Source: Caldicellulosiruptor obsidiansis OB47 (lineage in GTDB: Bacteria > Bacillota > Thermoanaerobacteria > Caldicellulosiruptorales > Caldicellulosiruptoraceae). From it: DNA of 64,000 nt. The stretch is taken from positions 2,054,001 to 2,118,000 of the forward strand of contig NC_014392.1 of the NCBI RefSeq assembly GCF_000145215.1, in the 5' to 3' direction. The translations under genes were made by a program, and so were the position numbers. The first letter of the stretch is position 1, and every line of letters begins with the position of its first letter. This document shows positions 52,312 to 62,731 of this stretch, piece by piece. The notes beneath the pieces are model-generated. The model had not been told where the DNA came from. It did no database searches and worked only from the letters and a program-made list of their open reading frames with translations.

Positions 52312-53994
52312 TCACTCCCAATCTTCGTTAAGCCAGTTTCTCAGAAGTTGTGCTACTATTTCAGGTTTTTCTCTTAAGAGTTTATCAATCTGTTTTTCGT
52401 ACTGGTTAACACCAAATTCTTCAACATTTATCTCTTCAACTTCTGCTTCTTTTCTCTTTTCGGCCTCTTGCAAAATTCCCTCAGCTACAGGTTTTTCCTC
52501 TGAAATCTCTACAGGTCCAACACCAGCAAGTTCTACAGTACGTGATTTGCCCCTCGACGCCTTTATCAAAAGACTTATAGCAAATACCATCAAAAGTAAA
52601 AATGCAAGTGCAACATAAATGTAATCAACAGGGATTTGTCTTTGTGGTCTGTCAACAAAGGTTGGAACTTCATACCCCTCTACAGTAACATTTTGTATAC
52701 CTGTTGCGCTTTTTATTAAATTTACAATTGTTTCTATCTCTTTTTGGTCTGTCAAAAACGGCCTTTTGTTGTTCTGGTTTTGGAGCTTGAACTGTGCCCA
52801 TGTCATATTTTTTGCTTGATCAGACTTCTCAAAATCTTCCTGGGTATATGTAATATATCTGTACAACACAACTGCTATTGAAGACTTATCATAGTTGATT
52901 GTACCAGGTGCTTTTATAGTCTCAATCTTTTTTTCATTGTTCTGATAATTCACAGTTTCATCACTCTTTGTATATGTAGACTGCCCACCTTGAGAGGTTA
53001 TAGGATATTGTGTTGTATTCTGGGTTGGATTTGTATCAGTCCCAGGAACACCGCTGGATGAAGAATTTGTGCTCTGGGCTTCCTCCTTTGTCGTCTTTTT
53101 TGATACAACTATCCCACTGTCTTCTAAAACAGGAGAGTACTTTGTTTCACTTATCTTTTGCATATCAAAGTTCATATCTAAATTCACTGAAACCTTCACA
53201 TCTTCAGGGGAGTTTACATAGTTTCCTAAAAGCTCTTTTACTTTTTTTTCTATCTCATTTTTTGTTGCAACTTTGATTTGAAGCTGTTTGCTCGAAAGCC
53301 CTTCGGTTGTATCGGATGAGTTATCTGAAAGATAATTCCCTTTATTGTCTATTATCACTACATTTTCTGGCAAAAGTCCTTCAACAGAGGCTGCAACAAA
53401 CCTCTGAATACCTTCTATCTGGTCTGAGCCTAAACTCTTTTTCAAAGTGAGCTTTACACTTGCAGTGGGTTTTGTTGCCTCATCCTTGAGTGCAAAAGTA
53501 TAATCCTCAGGAATGCTCAAATTTACAACCGCATCCTCTATGTAATCTGACATCTGCTTTAGAGCCTCTTGAATTTCACTTTCTTTAAGTTTTATAAACG
53601 TCCTTCTTTTATCTGACTCTGTTGCCGTCATAGAGCTTGAAAGTTTGAGTGCATCTTCAAATGTAATACTGCTGTTTTTAGGATATCCTGCTTGAGCTGC
53701 CGCCATCTTTGCCCTGTCAACATCAGTATCCCTTACTAATATAGTTGTACCACCGTTTGCAGCTTTTGAATCAATCTTTTGCTCACTTAAAATGTTTTGA
53801 ATCTCTGCTGCCTCTTTAGGATCAAGCCCAGAAAAGATTGTAACATAGTGAGGTCTTGTTGTAATATAAATGGCTGCAATGACCGATAATAATATTATAG
53901 AAGAAGATATTATAAACATTATTTTTTGCGATTTAGAAAAATTAGCCCATTTTTCCCTTATATTTTTCAAAAAATCATTCAAAAACTGAGGCAA
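52312..53994 (-). CDS. fliF: Flagellar MS-ring protein FliF
   Basis: 560 aa. There are two membrane helices (about 24-46 and 450-470) and a large periplasmic part with RBM domains (VTIFSGLDPKEAAEIQNILS, then VSIPEDYTFALKDEATKPTA). The C-terminal cytoplasmic tail that binds FliG ends VAQLLRNWLNEDWE. It starts 31 bases after the fliE stop. Confidence 0.96.
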   Translation of the reverse strand: MPQFLNDFLKNIREKWANFSKSQKIMFIISSSIILLSVIAAIYITTRPHYVTIFSGLDPKEAAEIQNILSEQKIDSKAANGGTTILVRDTDVDRAKMAAAQAGYPKNSSITFEDALKLSSSMTATESDKRRTFIKLKESEIQEALKQMSDYIEDAVVNLSIPEDYTFALKDEATKPTASVKLTLKKSLGSDQIEGIQRFVAASVEGLLPENVVIIDNKGNYLSDNSSDTTEGLSSKQLQIKVATKNEIEKKVKELLGNYVNSPEDVKVSVNLDMNFDMQKISETKYSPVLEDSGIVVSKKTTKEEAQSTNSSSSGVPGTDTNPTQNTTQYPITSQGGQSTYTKSDETVNYQNNEKKIETIKAPGTINYDKSSIAVVLYRYITYTQEDFEKSDQAKNMTWAQFKLQNQNNKRPFLTDQKEIETIVNLIKSATGIQNVTVEGYEVPTFVDRPQRQIPVDYIYVALAFLLLMVFAISLLIKASRGKSRTVELAGVGPVEISEEKPVAEGILQEAEKRKEAEVEEINVEEFGVNQYEKQIDKLLREKPEIVAQLLRNWLNEDWE

Positions 53995-54025
53995 TTACAA
54001 TACCTCCCCGCAAAGAATAAAAAAA

Positions 54026-54340
54026 CTATACCTGCATGCGCATAATTTCATTGTATGCATCCAAAATTTTATTTCTAATCTGCAATGTAAGCTGCAATGC
54101 AATGGAAGCTTTTTCAGATGCTACTATAGCATCCTGTGGGTTTGCAGAAAGCCCTAACAAAAACAGGTTATTCTGATACTCTGCTTCTTTTTGCAGGCTA
54201 TCTACACCTTCTAATGCTTTGTAAAGAAAATCAACAAACGAAATCTGAGAAGTTTGATTGCTTGCACTGTTTGTATTTATGCTTGAAAATTGCTTCTCAA
54301 AAACCTTTGAAATACTATCAAAGTTTATATTTAAAGACAT
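54026..54340 (-). CDS. fliE: Hook-basal body protein FliE
   Basis: About 104 aa from the ATG at 54340 (MSLNINFDSISKVF), with a frame start 3 codons further upstream as an alternative. The C-terminus QLTLQIRNKILDAYNEIMRMQV is the FliE signature. It joins the MS ring to the rod. Confidence 0.94.
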   Translation of the reverse strand: MSLNINFDSISKVFEKQFSSINTNSASNQTSQISFVDFLYKALEGVDSLQKEAEYQNNLFLLGLSANPQDAIVASEKASIALQLTLQIRNKILDAYNEIMRMQV

Positions 54341-54360
54341 TGTTCGCAAATCCCCCTCAA

Positions 54361-54798
54361 TTATTTACCTATCTCAAATGTTCTTGTTATCATTGACTTT
54401 GTTATATTAAGAGCAGTGACATTTGCCTCATAAGAACGTGACGCTTCAATCATGTTAACCATTTCTGTAACAATATCTACATTCGGATAATTTACATACC
54501 CATTTTGGTCAGCATCAGGATGAGTAGGGTCATATACTTTTTTAAACGGACTTGGGTCCTCTAAAATTGCTTTAACTCTCACACCGCCATAATATGAATT
54601 TGCAGCCTCACCAATCTTTTGAGTTAAGATATCAGCAAAGCTCTGTTTTCTTTCTTCAAAAACCACAATTTTTCTTCTGTAAGGCTGACCACTTTCTGTT
54701 CTTGTAGTATTTGCATTTGCAATATTCTGGGCAATTACATCCATTCTTACCCGCTGTGCAGTCAAGGCTGACGATGAAATGTTTATCGCATCAAACAT
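54361..54798 (-). CDS. flgC: Flagellar rod protein FlgC
   Basis: About 145 aa from the ATG at 54798 (MFDAINISSSALTAQRVRMD), preceded by GAGGTGGG. The longer frame from 54840 would overlap flgB and add 14 residues not typical of FlgC. The rod signature is VIAQNIANANTT and the C-terminal motif is VTEMVNMIEASRSYEAN. Confidence 0.95.
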   Translation of the reverse strand: MFDAINISSSALTAQRVRMDVIAQNIANANTTRTESGQPYRRKIVVFEERKQSFADILTQKIGEAANSYYGGVRVKAILEDPSPFKKVYDPTHPDADQNGYVNYPNVDIVTEMVNMIEASRSYEANVTALNITKSMITRTFEIGK

Positions 54799-54809
54799 TC
54801 CCACCTCTA

Positions 54810-55211
54810 TCACCTTCCTTCCTTTATCACCATCTTCCACTTGTTTATCTCTCTCGAAAGCTGAAGTGAAACACCGTCAAAATACAGAGAGTTTTGCAGG
54901 AGTTTTCCCATCTCCTGTTCTATGTCCACAGTGTTCTGATCAAGTCTCATTTGGAAACTGCTGTCAAGCACTTCTATGGAATTATCTGGACTGCTACTGC
55001 TTTCTTTTATATGTCTTTCATTGGTTGTCACAAGTTCTAAACTTTCTTCTTGGTTAAAACTCCTTTGCAAGAATGCTTCAAAATTCAAGTCTTTTGCCTT
55101 ATAGCCAGGCGTATCCGCATTTGCTATGTTGTTTGAGATTATCTCGTTTCTCTTCCACGCCCAGTCAAGAGCCTTTTTGTAAAGGTCAATTTTATCAAAC
55201 ATATTTATCAT
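54810..55211 (-). CDS. flgB: Flagellar rod protein FlgB
   Basis: 133 aa. The rod signature is NNIANADTPGYKAKDLNFE. It is the first gene of the fla/che cluster, with AGAGGG before the ATG. The 150-base gap upstream holds the codY hairpin; I could not find a sigma-A or sigma-28 promoter there with confidence, so the cluster may also be read from codY. Confidence 0.95.
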   Translation of the reverse strand: MINMFDKIDLYKKALDWAWKRNEIISNNIANADTPGYKAKDLNFEAFLQRSFNQEESLELVTTNERHIKESSSSPDNSIEVLDSSFQMRLDQNTVDIEQEMGKLLQNSLYFDGVSLQLSREINKWKMVIKEGR

Positions 55212-55311
55212 TTTTTATCCCTCTATTTTTCGACAATCTTTTATTCTATTTTACAAAATTTTTGATAAAAATACCATACAAAATTTTTTAGACTGAAAAT
55301 GATATAAGAAA

Positions 55312-55356
55312 GAGGATAGCAAGAGACACACATTCACAATTCCCCCTGCTATCCTC
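55312..55356 (-). terminator. Hairpin after codY
   Basis: A perfect 10-bp repeat (GAGGATAGCA at 55312-55321 and TGCTATCCTC at 55347-55356) with a 25-base loop. On the minus strand it is followed by TTTCTTATAT, a weak T tract, so read-through into flgB is possible. Confidence 0.6.
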
Positions 55357-55366
55357 ATCTTTCCAC

Positions 55367-56161
55367 TCACTTTAATTTTAGCTTTTCCTTTTGTTTTTCT
55401 ATCTCATTTCTCACCATTTCATTTAACACCTTTATATATGTGCCTTTGAGACCAAGCGACCTTGTCTCTATAAGTCCTGCACTTTCAAACTTTCTGAGCG
55501 CATTTACAATGACAGAACGTGTTATTCCCACCTTGTCTGCAATTCTGCTTGCAACCAAAAGTCCTTCATTCCCTTTTAGCTCATCAAAAATATGCACAAG
55601 CGCTTCAAGCTCAGACACAGAAAGTGTCTCAATCGCCGATTTTATCATCTCTCTTTTTTTCTTTTCCTCTTCATCTTCTTCCTTTAAAAGATTTAAAAGC
55701 TCAAGCCCAATCACAGTTGAGGCATATTCAAGTACAATTATATCTTCTTCTGTAAAAGCGGAAAAACTTTTGAATGCCAAAACTGTGCCGAATCTTCTTC
55801 CTCCGCCAATTACAGGGACAGATGTGCACAGCAGGTCGTTTTCTCCACCAGCTTTGCTCTCAATTTCAGCAATCCTAGTGATGTCTGAAAACTTCATATT
55901 TGCTCTGGTGTCCACAAACCACCAAAAAAACTTTTGAAGCTTATCGCCTATCTTTTTCTCTTCAGAAAGCTTTATATCCACATTCACAAAAGGCATGATG
56001 TATTTGCAAATGACCTTCCCATCTTTGTCAATAAAAAATACACTCGAATCTGTCACATCACCAACAACAGAGCACAGCCTTTCAAAATCCAAAACCCCTT
56101 TGTCCTTGCTTTGGATAACTCTGTTTAGTTTTCTGACCTTTTCAAGAAGACTCTGCTGCAT
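55367..56161 (-). CDS. codY: Global transcription regulator CodY
   Basis: 264 aa. The N-terminal GAF domain (about 1-155) binds branched-chain amino acids in characterised CodY proteins. The C-terminal winged helix-turn-helix is VASRIADKVGITRSVIVNAL and then RKFESAGLIETRSLGLKGTY. It represses nutrient-limitation genes and, in Bacillus, also affects motility. It lies between hslU and flgB as in Bacillus subtilis. Confidence 0.97.
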   Translation of the reverse strand: MQQSLLEKVRKLNRVIQSKDKGVLDFERLCSVVGDVTDSSVFFIDKDGKVICKYIMPFVNVDIKLSEEKKIGDKLQKFFWWFVDTRANMKFSDITRIAEIESKAGGENDLLCTSVPVIGGGRRFGTVLAFKSFSAFTEEDIIVLEYASTVIGLELLNLLKEEDEEEKKKREMIKSAIETLSVSELEALVHIFDELKGNEGLLVASRIADKVGITRSVIVNALRKFESAGLIETRSLGLKGTYIKVLNEMVRNEIEKQKEKLKLK

Positions 56162-56210
56162 TCGCTTTTTTATCTCCCTTCGCCAATTCCTTTGGAAGGT
56201 ATGAACAAAA

Positions 56211-57608
56211 TTATATTATAAATCTGCTCAAATCTTTGTCCTTTATAATATCCGAAACCTTTGAATATACATAATCCTTGTCAATCACAAGGTCTACTGG
56301 TTTTTCAACATTTGCATATTCAAATGAAATATCTTCCATTATCTTTTCAACAACAGTGTGAAGTCTTCGCGCACCGATATTCTCGCTCTGCTCATTTATT
56401 TTCACAGCAACTTTTGCAATAGCTTCTATTGCATTATCTGTAAAGGTAATGTTCACACCCTCTGTCTTCATAAGTTCAACATACTGTTTTATAATTGCAT
56501 TTTTCGGTTGTGTAAGTATCTTTTTGAAATCCTCTTCTGTCAAAGGATTAAGCTCCACAACAACCGGGAACCTTCCCTGAAGTTCTGGTATCAGGTCAGA
56601 AACCTTTGCAACATGGAAAGCTCCAGCTGCAATAAACAAAATATGGTCTGTCTTTACAGGACCGTATTTTGTCATAACAGTGCTTCCCTCAACAATGGGA
56701 AGAATGTCTCTTTGCACACCTTCTCTTGATACATCAGGACCAACACTTGAACCTTTTCCTGCAATCTTGTCTATCTCATCAATAAAAATGATCCCTTGTT
56801 GCTCAGCCCTTTGAATAGCTTCTTTTATAACCTCATCCATGTCAATAAGCTTGTTGTACTCTTCCTGCTCTAAAACTTCACGCGCTTCTCTTATTGTCAT
56901 TTTCTTCTTTTTTTTCTTCTTTGGAAATAGCGAACCAAAAACATCTTGAAAAGAAATTCCCATCTCGTCAGAAATTGTACCCATGATCATCTCAAACGGA
57001 GGTTTTACAGTATCCTCAACCTCAACTTCAATTACTTTATCTTCAAGCTCTCCAGAGCGCAGTTTTTCGCGCAAAATCTCTCTTTGGGTCTTAATATAGT
57101 CGTCTGTTGTCTGATAACTTTGGTCCATCTCTTGCGAGGTGGCACCAAAAAGTGCTTCAAACGGATTTTTAAACCCTGCTTTTCTTGACTGAGGTTCAGG
57201 AATTAATATCTCCAAAATTCTGTCCTCAACAAGAGCTTTTGCTCTTTCTTTCATTCTTTCCATATATTCGCTCTTAACTAAGGAGATTGCATTTTCAACA
57301 AGGTCTCGTACCATTGAATCTACATCTCTTCCAACATATCCAACTTCAGTAAACTTTGTTGCCTCAACTTTTACAAACGGAGCATTCACAAGTTTTGCAA
57401 GTCTTCTTGCAATCTCGGTTTTACCAACTCCTGTTGGCCCCACCATCAAGATGTTCTTTGGCGTTATCTCATCCTGAAGCTCCTTTGGGAGCTTTGCGCG
57501 CCTGTACCTATTTCGAAGGGCAATGGCAACACACTTTTTTGCCCTTTCCTGCCCAACTATATACTTGTCAAGCTCTTTTACAATCTCTTGAGGAGTTAAT
57601 TCCATCAT
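56211..57608 (-). CDS. hslU: HslU (ClpY) unfoldase ATPase
   Basis: 465 aa. Walker A is [19 protein letters not shown], Walker B is [13 protein letters not shown], and the I domain (about 110-240) includes a KKKKKKK stretch. The C-terminal tail ends DLSRFII, close to the family EDLSRFIL that docks into HslV. It unfolds substrates for HslV. Confidence 0.97.
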   Translation of the reverse strand: MMELTPQEIVKELDKYIVGQERAKKCVAIALRNRYRRAKLPKELQDEITPKNILMVGPTGVGKTEIARRLAKLVNAPFVKVEATKFTEVGYVGRDVDSMVRDLVENAISLVKSEYMERMKERAKALVEDRILEILIPEPQSRKAGFKNPFEALFGATSQEMDQSYQTTDDYIKTQREILREKLRSGELEDKVIEVEVEDTVKPPFEMIMGTISDEMGISFQDVFGSLFPKKKKKKKMTIREAREVLEQEEYNKLIDMDEVIKEAIQRAEQQGIIFIDEIDKIAGKGSSVGPDVSREGVQRDILPIVEGSTVMTKYGPVKTDHILFIAAGAFHVAKVSDLIPELQGRFPVVVELNPLTEEDFKKILTQPKNAIIKQYVELMKTEGVNITFTDNAIEAIAKVAVKINEQSENIGARRLHTVVEKIMEDISFEYANVEKPVDLVIDKDYVYSKVSDIIKDKDLSRFII

Positions 57609-57618
57609 ATCTTATCAC

Positions 57619-58149
57619 CTACAATTCCAAAACTGTAATGTTGTTGTTTGTGTACACACAAATAGACGCCGCAATCTCCAAAGCTTTTTTGGCAATCTCA
57701 GCGGCAGAAAGGTCTGTGTTTTGAAAAAGCGCTCTTGCAGCTGCCAGAGCATACGGTCCGCCAGACCCAATCGCAGCAATGTTGTCATCCGGCTCGACAA
57801 CCTCGCCACTTCCTGATACCACAAAAAGGTGATCTTTGTCTGCCACAACCATGAGCGCTTCTAAGCGTCTTAGGACTTTGTCCTGTCTCCACTCCTTTGC
57901 AAGCTCAACAACGCTCTTTTGTAAATTACCACTATTTTGTTCAAGCTTTTCTTCAAACTTTTCACATAGAGTTATTGCGTCTGCAACAGAACCTGCAAAA
58001 CCAACCAAAACCCTGCCATTGTAAAGTTTTCTAACCTTTTTGGCTGTCGATTTCATTATCATATTCTGGGAAAATGTGACCTGACCATCACCAGCTATGG
58101 CAACACTTTCGCCTTTTTTCACAGCCACTATTGTTGTTGCATGAAACAT
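57619..58149 (-). CDS. hslV: HslV (ClpQ) protease
   Basis: 176 aa. It begins [20 protein letters not shown] with the conserved DGQVTFSQN and [12 protein letters not shown]. In most HslV the second residue, Thr, becomes the N-terminal nucleophile. Here Thr5-Thr6 follow a short MFHA. Bacillus subtilis ClpQ has MSSFHATT and uses N-terminal Ser; both Ser residues are absent here. The start follows GGAGGTTTGCT. It forms the two-ring protease with HslU, 10 bases downstream. Confidence 0.96.
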   Translation of the reverse strand: MFHATTIVAVKKGESVAIAGDGQVTFSQNMIMKSTAKKVRKLYNGRVLVGFAGSVADAITLCEKFEEKLEQNSGNLQKSVVELAKEWRQDKVLRRLEALMVVADKDHLFVVSGSGEVVEPDDNIAAIGSGGPYALAAARALFQNTDLSAAEIAKKALEIAASICVYTNNNITVLEL

Positions 58150-58172
58150 AGCAAACCTCCATAAACTTTAAA

Positions 58173-59483
58173 TTATTCAAAAATTTTGTTGGCCACTTCT
58201 TTGCAAATGTCCAATGATTTTTGTGCAATCAAAAGTTTTCTCTTTTCCTTGTCTTTAATCTTTGCAATTTCATCATCAATTGATATTATACCATAGTTAG
58301 CGTTCATGGGCTGAAAATCTTTTTTGGGTGTTGTAATATACTCTATCAGAGCTCCAATGCAAGTGCTCGGAGGCAAACTCACAGGCTCCTTCCCCAAAAC
58401 CTGCATTGCTGCATTAATCCCCGCAATGATACCTGTTGCCGCAGACTCCAAATACCCTTCAACACCTGTAATTTGCCCAGCGAAGAATATGTTTGGATAT
58501 TTTTTAAGAAAAAGGTACTTGGTCAGCACTTCGGGTGAGTTAATATAAGAATTTTTGTGCATCACACCATATCTTACAAACTCAGCATTCTCAAGACCGG
58601 GAATGAGCCTGAAAACCCTTTTTTGTTCACCCCATTTGAGTCTTGTCTGAAACCCTACCATATTATAAAGCTTTCCATCCTGGGTGTCTTTTCTGAGCTG
58701 TACAACAGCGTACGGCATTTTGCCAGTCCTTGGGTCAATAATTCCCACCGGCTTTAGCGGACCAAATCTCATTGTATCAATACCGCGTCTTGCCATCTCT
58801 TCAATCGGCATACAGCCTTCAAACAGCAGGTCTTTCTCAAAGTCTTTTACTTCAATAACTTCAGCATTTACAAGCTCCCAGTAAAATCTTTCATATTCTT
58901 CTTTGGTCATTGGACAGTTTATATAGTCATTTGAACCTTTGTTGTAGCGCGAGGCAAAAAATGCTTTTGAAAAGTCTATAGAGTCTCTGAGCACAATTGG
59001 TGCTGCTGCGTCAAAAAAATAAAGGTTTTTGTTTTCACAAAGCTTGGAAATATCAGAAAGAAGACTTTCTGTTGTAAGCGGACCTGTGCTGACCACTACA
59101 ACCTTGTCTCTTGGAACTTCTGTCACCTCTTCATGAATGACTTCAATAAGTTCATTTTGCTTTATCTTCTGGGTTATATACTCTGAAAACTTATACCTGT
59201 CAACTGCCAAAGCCTGTCCTGCCTCAACTGATGTTGCCTGGGCAGCTTCCATCACAAGCGAACCGAACACCTTCATCTCCTCTTTTAAAAGCCCAGATGC
59301 ATTTGTCAAAAGCTTAGACTTTAAAGAATTGCTGCACACAAGCTCTGCAAAGGTATCTATTTTGTGTGCAGGCGAAAACTTTTTGGGTTTCATCTCAAAA
59401 AGCTTTACCTTTATTCCAAACTTTGTGATTGCATTTGCTGCCTCAACACCTGCAAGCCCTGCTCCAATCACTACAATTTCCAT
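58173..59483 (-). CDS. trmFO: Folate-dependent tRNA m5U54 methyltransferase TrmFO
   Basis: 436 aa. The FAD-binding N-terminus is [16 protein letters not shown]. The family segments [19 protein letters not shown] and [19 protein letters not shown] are clear. It makes ribothymidine at tRNA position 54 using methylenetetrahydrofolate. It starts 5 bases after topA. A xerC-like gene found next in Bacillus subtilis is absent. Confidence 0.97.
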   Translation of the reverse strand: MEIVVIGAGLAGVEAANAITKFGIKVKLFEMKPKKFSPAHKIDTFAELVCSNSLKSKLLTNASGLLKEEMKVFGSLVMEAAQATSVEAGQALAVDRYKFSEYITQKIKQNELIEVIHEEVTEVPRDKVVVVSTGPLTTESLLSDISKLCENKNLYFFDAAAPIVLRDSIDFSKAFFASRYNKGSNDYINCPMTKEEYERFYWELVNAEVIEVKDFEKDLLFEGCMPIEEMARRGIDTMRFGPLKPVGIIDPRTGKMPYAVVQLRKDTQDGKLYNMVGFQTRLKWGEQKRVFRLIPGLENAEFVRYGVMHKNSYINSPEVLTKYLFLKKYPNIFFAGQITGVEGYLESAATGIIAGINAAMQVLGKEPVSLPPSTCIGALIEYITTPKKDFQPMNANYGIISIDDEIAKIKDKEKRKLLIAQKSLDICKEVANKIFE

Positions 59484-59488
59484 TATGC

Positions 59489-61570
59489 CTACTCACCTTT
59501 TTCTCCCATTTTTTCTTCATACAGGCAGTTTTCATTTGAACATACAAGCTTTTTATTCCCTTTCCTGCCCTTTTCAAACATGAGACTGCCGCACTTTGGA
59601 CAGTTTTTGGCTGGCTTTTCCCACAAAATGAGGTCACAGTCAGGATATCCTTCGCACGTGTAATATCTTTTGCCTTTTTTGGACTTCTTTTCTATTACCT
59701 TTTTGCCACACTTTGGACACAACACATCAAGGTAATCGTAATAGGGTTTTGTGTTTTTGCATTCAGGATATCCTGGACATGCCAAGAATTTTCCATATCT
59801 GCCTTTTTTTATCACCATTTTTCTTCCACAGTTTTCGCATACAATGTCTGTCTCCTCATCCTCAACCTTAACCTTTAGCAAAGTAGCTCGTGCTATCTCA
59901 AGTTCCTTTTCAAGCGGCTGGTAGTATTTTCTTACAACTTCAGTCCACTCAATCTTTCCTTCCTCAATCTTGTCAAGGTTGCTCTCCAGCTCTGCAGTAA
60001 ATTCAATGTCTATTATGTCTTTGAAATATTCTTTAAGTATATTTGTTACAAGTTTGCCAAGCTCTGTTGGTTTTAAAAACCTATCTTCTTTGACAACATA
60101 TCCTCTCTCCAGAATTGTCTGGATTGTTGGAGCGTACGTGCTCGGTCTTCCTATGCCCTTTTCTTCTAAAGCCTTTATTAAGGTTGCTTCAGTATAGCGA
60201 GAAGGCGGTTGAGTAAAATGCTGTTTGCTCTCAAGTTTTATGGGCTTTAAAACCTCTCCTTCACTAATTTCTGGAAGCTGATTTTCCTCTTCTTCATCCT
60301 CTGTGTCTTTACCCTCGACGTACACTTCCATGAACCCTGCAAACTTGAGCTTTGACCCTGTGAGCCTGAAAACATAGCCTTCCACTTCAAGCTCGGCTGA
60401 AAGAACATCATATATACTGCTTTCCATCTGCGACGCTAAAAACCTGTCATAAATGAGTTTGTACAGCTTGTACTGCTCAGGTGTCAAAGAATCTTTTATA
60501 CTCTCAGGGTTCATCTCTAAGTAGGTGGGTCTTATAGCCTCGTGAGCATCCTGCGCATCTTTTTTTGTTTTGTAAACCCTCGGCTTTTCGGGAAGATATT
60601 CTCTACCGAACTTCTGTGCTATGAGTTTTCGTGCTGCCTGCTGTGCCTCCTCAGAAATTCTTGTAGAATCTGTTCTCATATATGTTATAAGACCGACGCT
60701 TCCCTCTCCTTTTATCTCAACACCTTCATATAGCATCTGAGCAACTGCCATTGTCTTTGCAGGAGTAAACCTTAACTTTCTTGACGCTTCCTGTTGAAGG
60801 GTGCTCGTGATAAATGGTGGTGGCGGATTTTTCTTCTTTTCTGAAACCTTTAGCTTTACAACCTTGAACTCCTTATTTTTTATCTTTTCTTCAATCTCTT
60901 GGATCTGACCCTGGTTTTTAAGCTCAATCTTCCCCTTCTTATCCCCATAAAACTTTGCTTTAAATTCTTGGGCATCTTTTTTAAATACCGCTTCTAACGT
61001 CCAGTACTCTTCAGGCTTAAAATTTTCTATCTCCTCTTCTTTTTCAACCACAAGCTTTGTCGCAACAGACTGCACTCTTCCTGCTGAAAGTCCACCTTTG
61101 ACTTTTTCCCACAAAAACGGACTGAGCTTATATCCAACAAGCCTGTCTAAAACTCTTCGTGCCTGCTGGGCATTGACAAGGTTCTGGTCAATTGGCCTTG
61201 CATTTTTCAAAGATTCCTGAACAGCTTTTTTGGTTATCTCATTGAATGTAATCCTCACATTGTCATTTACATCAAGTCCCAAAATAGTAGCCAAATGCCA
61301 TGAAATTGCCTCACCTTCCCTGTCGGGGTCTGTCGCAAGGTAGACCTTTTCTGCAGCCTCAGCAGATTTTTTGAGCCTGTTTATTACATCCGCCTTACCT
61401 CTGATGTTGATATACTTAGGCACAAAACCATTCTCTATGTCAACCCCCAAATCGCTCTTTGGAAGGTCTCTGACATGTCCCATTGAAGCCTCTACCTTGA
61501 ATTCCTTGCCAAGATACTTTGCAATTGTTTTAGCTTTTGCAGGTGACTCAACAATGACAAGCTTTTTCAA
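59489..61570 (-). CDS. topA: DNA topoisomerase I
   Basis: 693 aa, a type IA topoisomerase. The Toprim domain is at the N-terminus ([30 protein letters not shown]), and the active-site Tyr is in [17 protein letters not shown]. Three C-terminal zinc ribbons have Cys pairs CENC/CPGYPEC, CPKC/CEGYPDC and CPKC/CSNENC. It relaxes negative supercoils. The start follows a GGAGG. Confidence 0.98.
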   Translation of the reverse strand: MKKLVIVESPAKAKTIAKYLGKEFKVEASMGHVRDLPKSDLGVDIENGFVPKYINIRGKADVINRLKKSAEAAEKVYLATDPDREGEAISWHLATILGLDVNDNVRITFNEITKKAVQESLKNARPIDQNLVNAQQARRVLDRLVGYKLSPFLWEKVKGGLSAGRVQSVATKLVVEKEEEIENFKPEEYWTLEAVFKKDAQEFKAKFYGDKKGKIELKNQGQIQEIEEKIKNKEFKVVKLKVSEKKKNPPPPFITSTLQQEASRKLRFTPAKTMAVAQMLYEGVEIKGEGSVGLITYMRTDSTRISEEAQQAARKLIAQKFGREYLPEKPRVYKTKKDAQDAHEAIRPTYLEMNPESIKDSLTPEQYKLYKLIYDRFLASQMESSIYDVLSAELEVEGYVFRLTGSKLKFAGFMEVYVEGKDTEDEEEENQLPEISEGEVLKPIKLESKQHFTQPPSRYTEATLIKALEEKGIGRPSTYAPTIQTILERGYVVKEDRFLKPTELGKLVTNILKEYFKDIIDIEFTAELESNLDKIEEGKIEWTEVVRKYYQPLEKELEIARATLLKVKVEDEETDIVCENCGRKMVIKKGRYGKFLACPGYPECKNTKPYYDYLDVLCPKCGKKVIEKKSKKGKRYYTCEGYPDCDLILWEKPAKNCPKCGSLMFEKGRKGNKKLVCSNENCLYEEKMGEKGE

Positions 61571-61601
61571 TGAGATTTTACCTCCTGTAAGTAGATTTTT
61601 T

Positions 61602-62711
61602 TCAAAGTTTAGAAATTATGTTTCCTCGGTCTCTTACAACCTTTGACTTTATCTCAAGTGAAGTAATTAAACTTGCAATCTTACCAGGATCCCATCCTGT
61701 TAGCGCAATCAAATTTTCTACGTGCATCTTACCATTTTCATCTAAAAGCTTTATCAACCTTTTCTCATCATCTGTCAGTTCTTCTTCATCTTCTTTGTCG
61801 GCAAAGCTCAGCTGGGCAGGTTTTAAAGAATAAATCTCCTTTATGTCCTCAAGAAAATCCTCATACGAACATATAATCCTTGCACCTTCTTTTATGAGCC
61901 TGTTTGTGCCGCTACTCTTTTGCGAAAAGATGTTACCAGGCACCGCAAATACCTCTTTTCCCTGCTCCAAAGCAAAGTCAACTGTTGAAAAAGTACCGCT
62001 CTTGGTTGAAGCTTCAATCACAACCAAACACGGTGAAAACATTGCAACAATCCTGTTTCTCTGTGGAAAATTCATTTTCTCAGGCAAAGTGCCTGGCAAA
62101 AACTCAGACACAACGCACCCACTTTCTATAATCTGACGGTAGAGTTTTAAGTTCTCTTTTGGATACACAATATCAACTCCACAGCCCAAAACAGCTATTG
62201 TCTTCCCGGTTTCAAGTGCACCTGCATGACAAAAACTGTCAATCCCCCTTGCCATTCCGCTAACAACCACAATTCCCAAGGAAGCCAGCAGACTTGCCAG
62301 CTCTTTTGCAACTCTTTTGCCATAGTAAGTAGGTTCTCGTGTACCAACCATTGATATTTTACGCGGAAATTTAAGAAGTTTTGCATCTCCTTTTACAAAC
62401 AGCATAACTGGTGCATGGTCAAAAACTTTGAACTCATCAGGATACAACCTATCGTCTTCAAGTATTATATTTATACTATTTCTCTCACAAAATTCAAGAA
62501 TTTTTTCAGCCTTTGCAGTATCAGAGTTTTTTATCTCATCTTTAAGGTGACCAAAAATACCTTCTGCTTCCAGTTCTTTTCTATTAAGATAAGCATCTTT
62601 TAGACTTTTGTACCTATTCTTTATCTGCCTAAACTTCTTAGGTCCTATCCCTTTTATGCTGTAAAGCCACAAAGAATAAATTAGGTCTTCCCTGTTCATT
62701 TTCTCCCTCAT
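61602..62711 (-). CDS. dprA: DNA-processing protein DprA
   Basis: 369 aa. The N-terminal SAM/HhH-like part includes YSIKGIGPKKFRQIKN. The Rossmann-like core has ISMVGTREPTYYGKR, VVSGMARGIDSFCHAGAL and GCGVDIVYPKEN. A C-terminal winged-helix-like domain (about 300-369) follows. It loads RecA on incoming single-stranded DNA in transformation. The start could be 62711 or the next ATG at 62699, which has AGGGAG unusually close. Confidence 0.94.
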   Translation of the reverse strand: MREKMNREDLIYSLWLYSIKGIGPKKFRQIKNRYKSLKDAYLNRKELEAEGIFGHLKDEIKNSDTAKAEKILEFCERNSINIILEDDRLYPDEFKVFDHAPVMLFVKGDAKLLKFPRKISMVGTREPTYYGKRVAKELASLLASLGIVVVSGMARGIDSFCHAGALETGKTIAVLGCGVDIVYPKENLKLYRQIIESGCVVSEFLPGTLPEKMNFPQRNRIVAMFSPCLVVIEASTKSGTFSTVDFALEQGKEVFAVPGNIFSQKSSGTNRLIKEGARIICSYEDFLEDIKEIYSLKPAQLSFADKEDEEELTDDEKRLIKLLDENGKMHVENLIALTGWDPGKIASLITSLEIKSKVVRDRGNIISKL

Positions 62712-62731
62712 CTCAAACCAAATTTGTAATA

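Noticed and set aside
55212-55311. Sigma-28 or sigma-A promoter before flgB
   Set aside because: TAAAAT is present but no -35 at 15-19 bases, and no GCCGATA-like -10 for sigma-28. I did not call a promoter.
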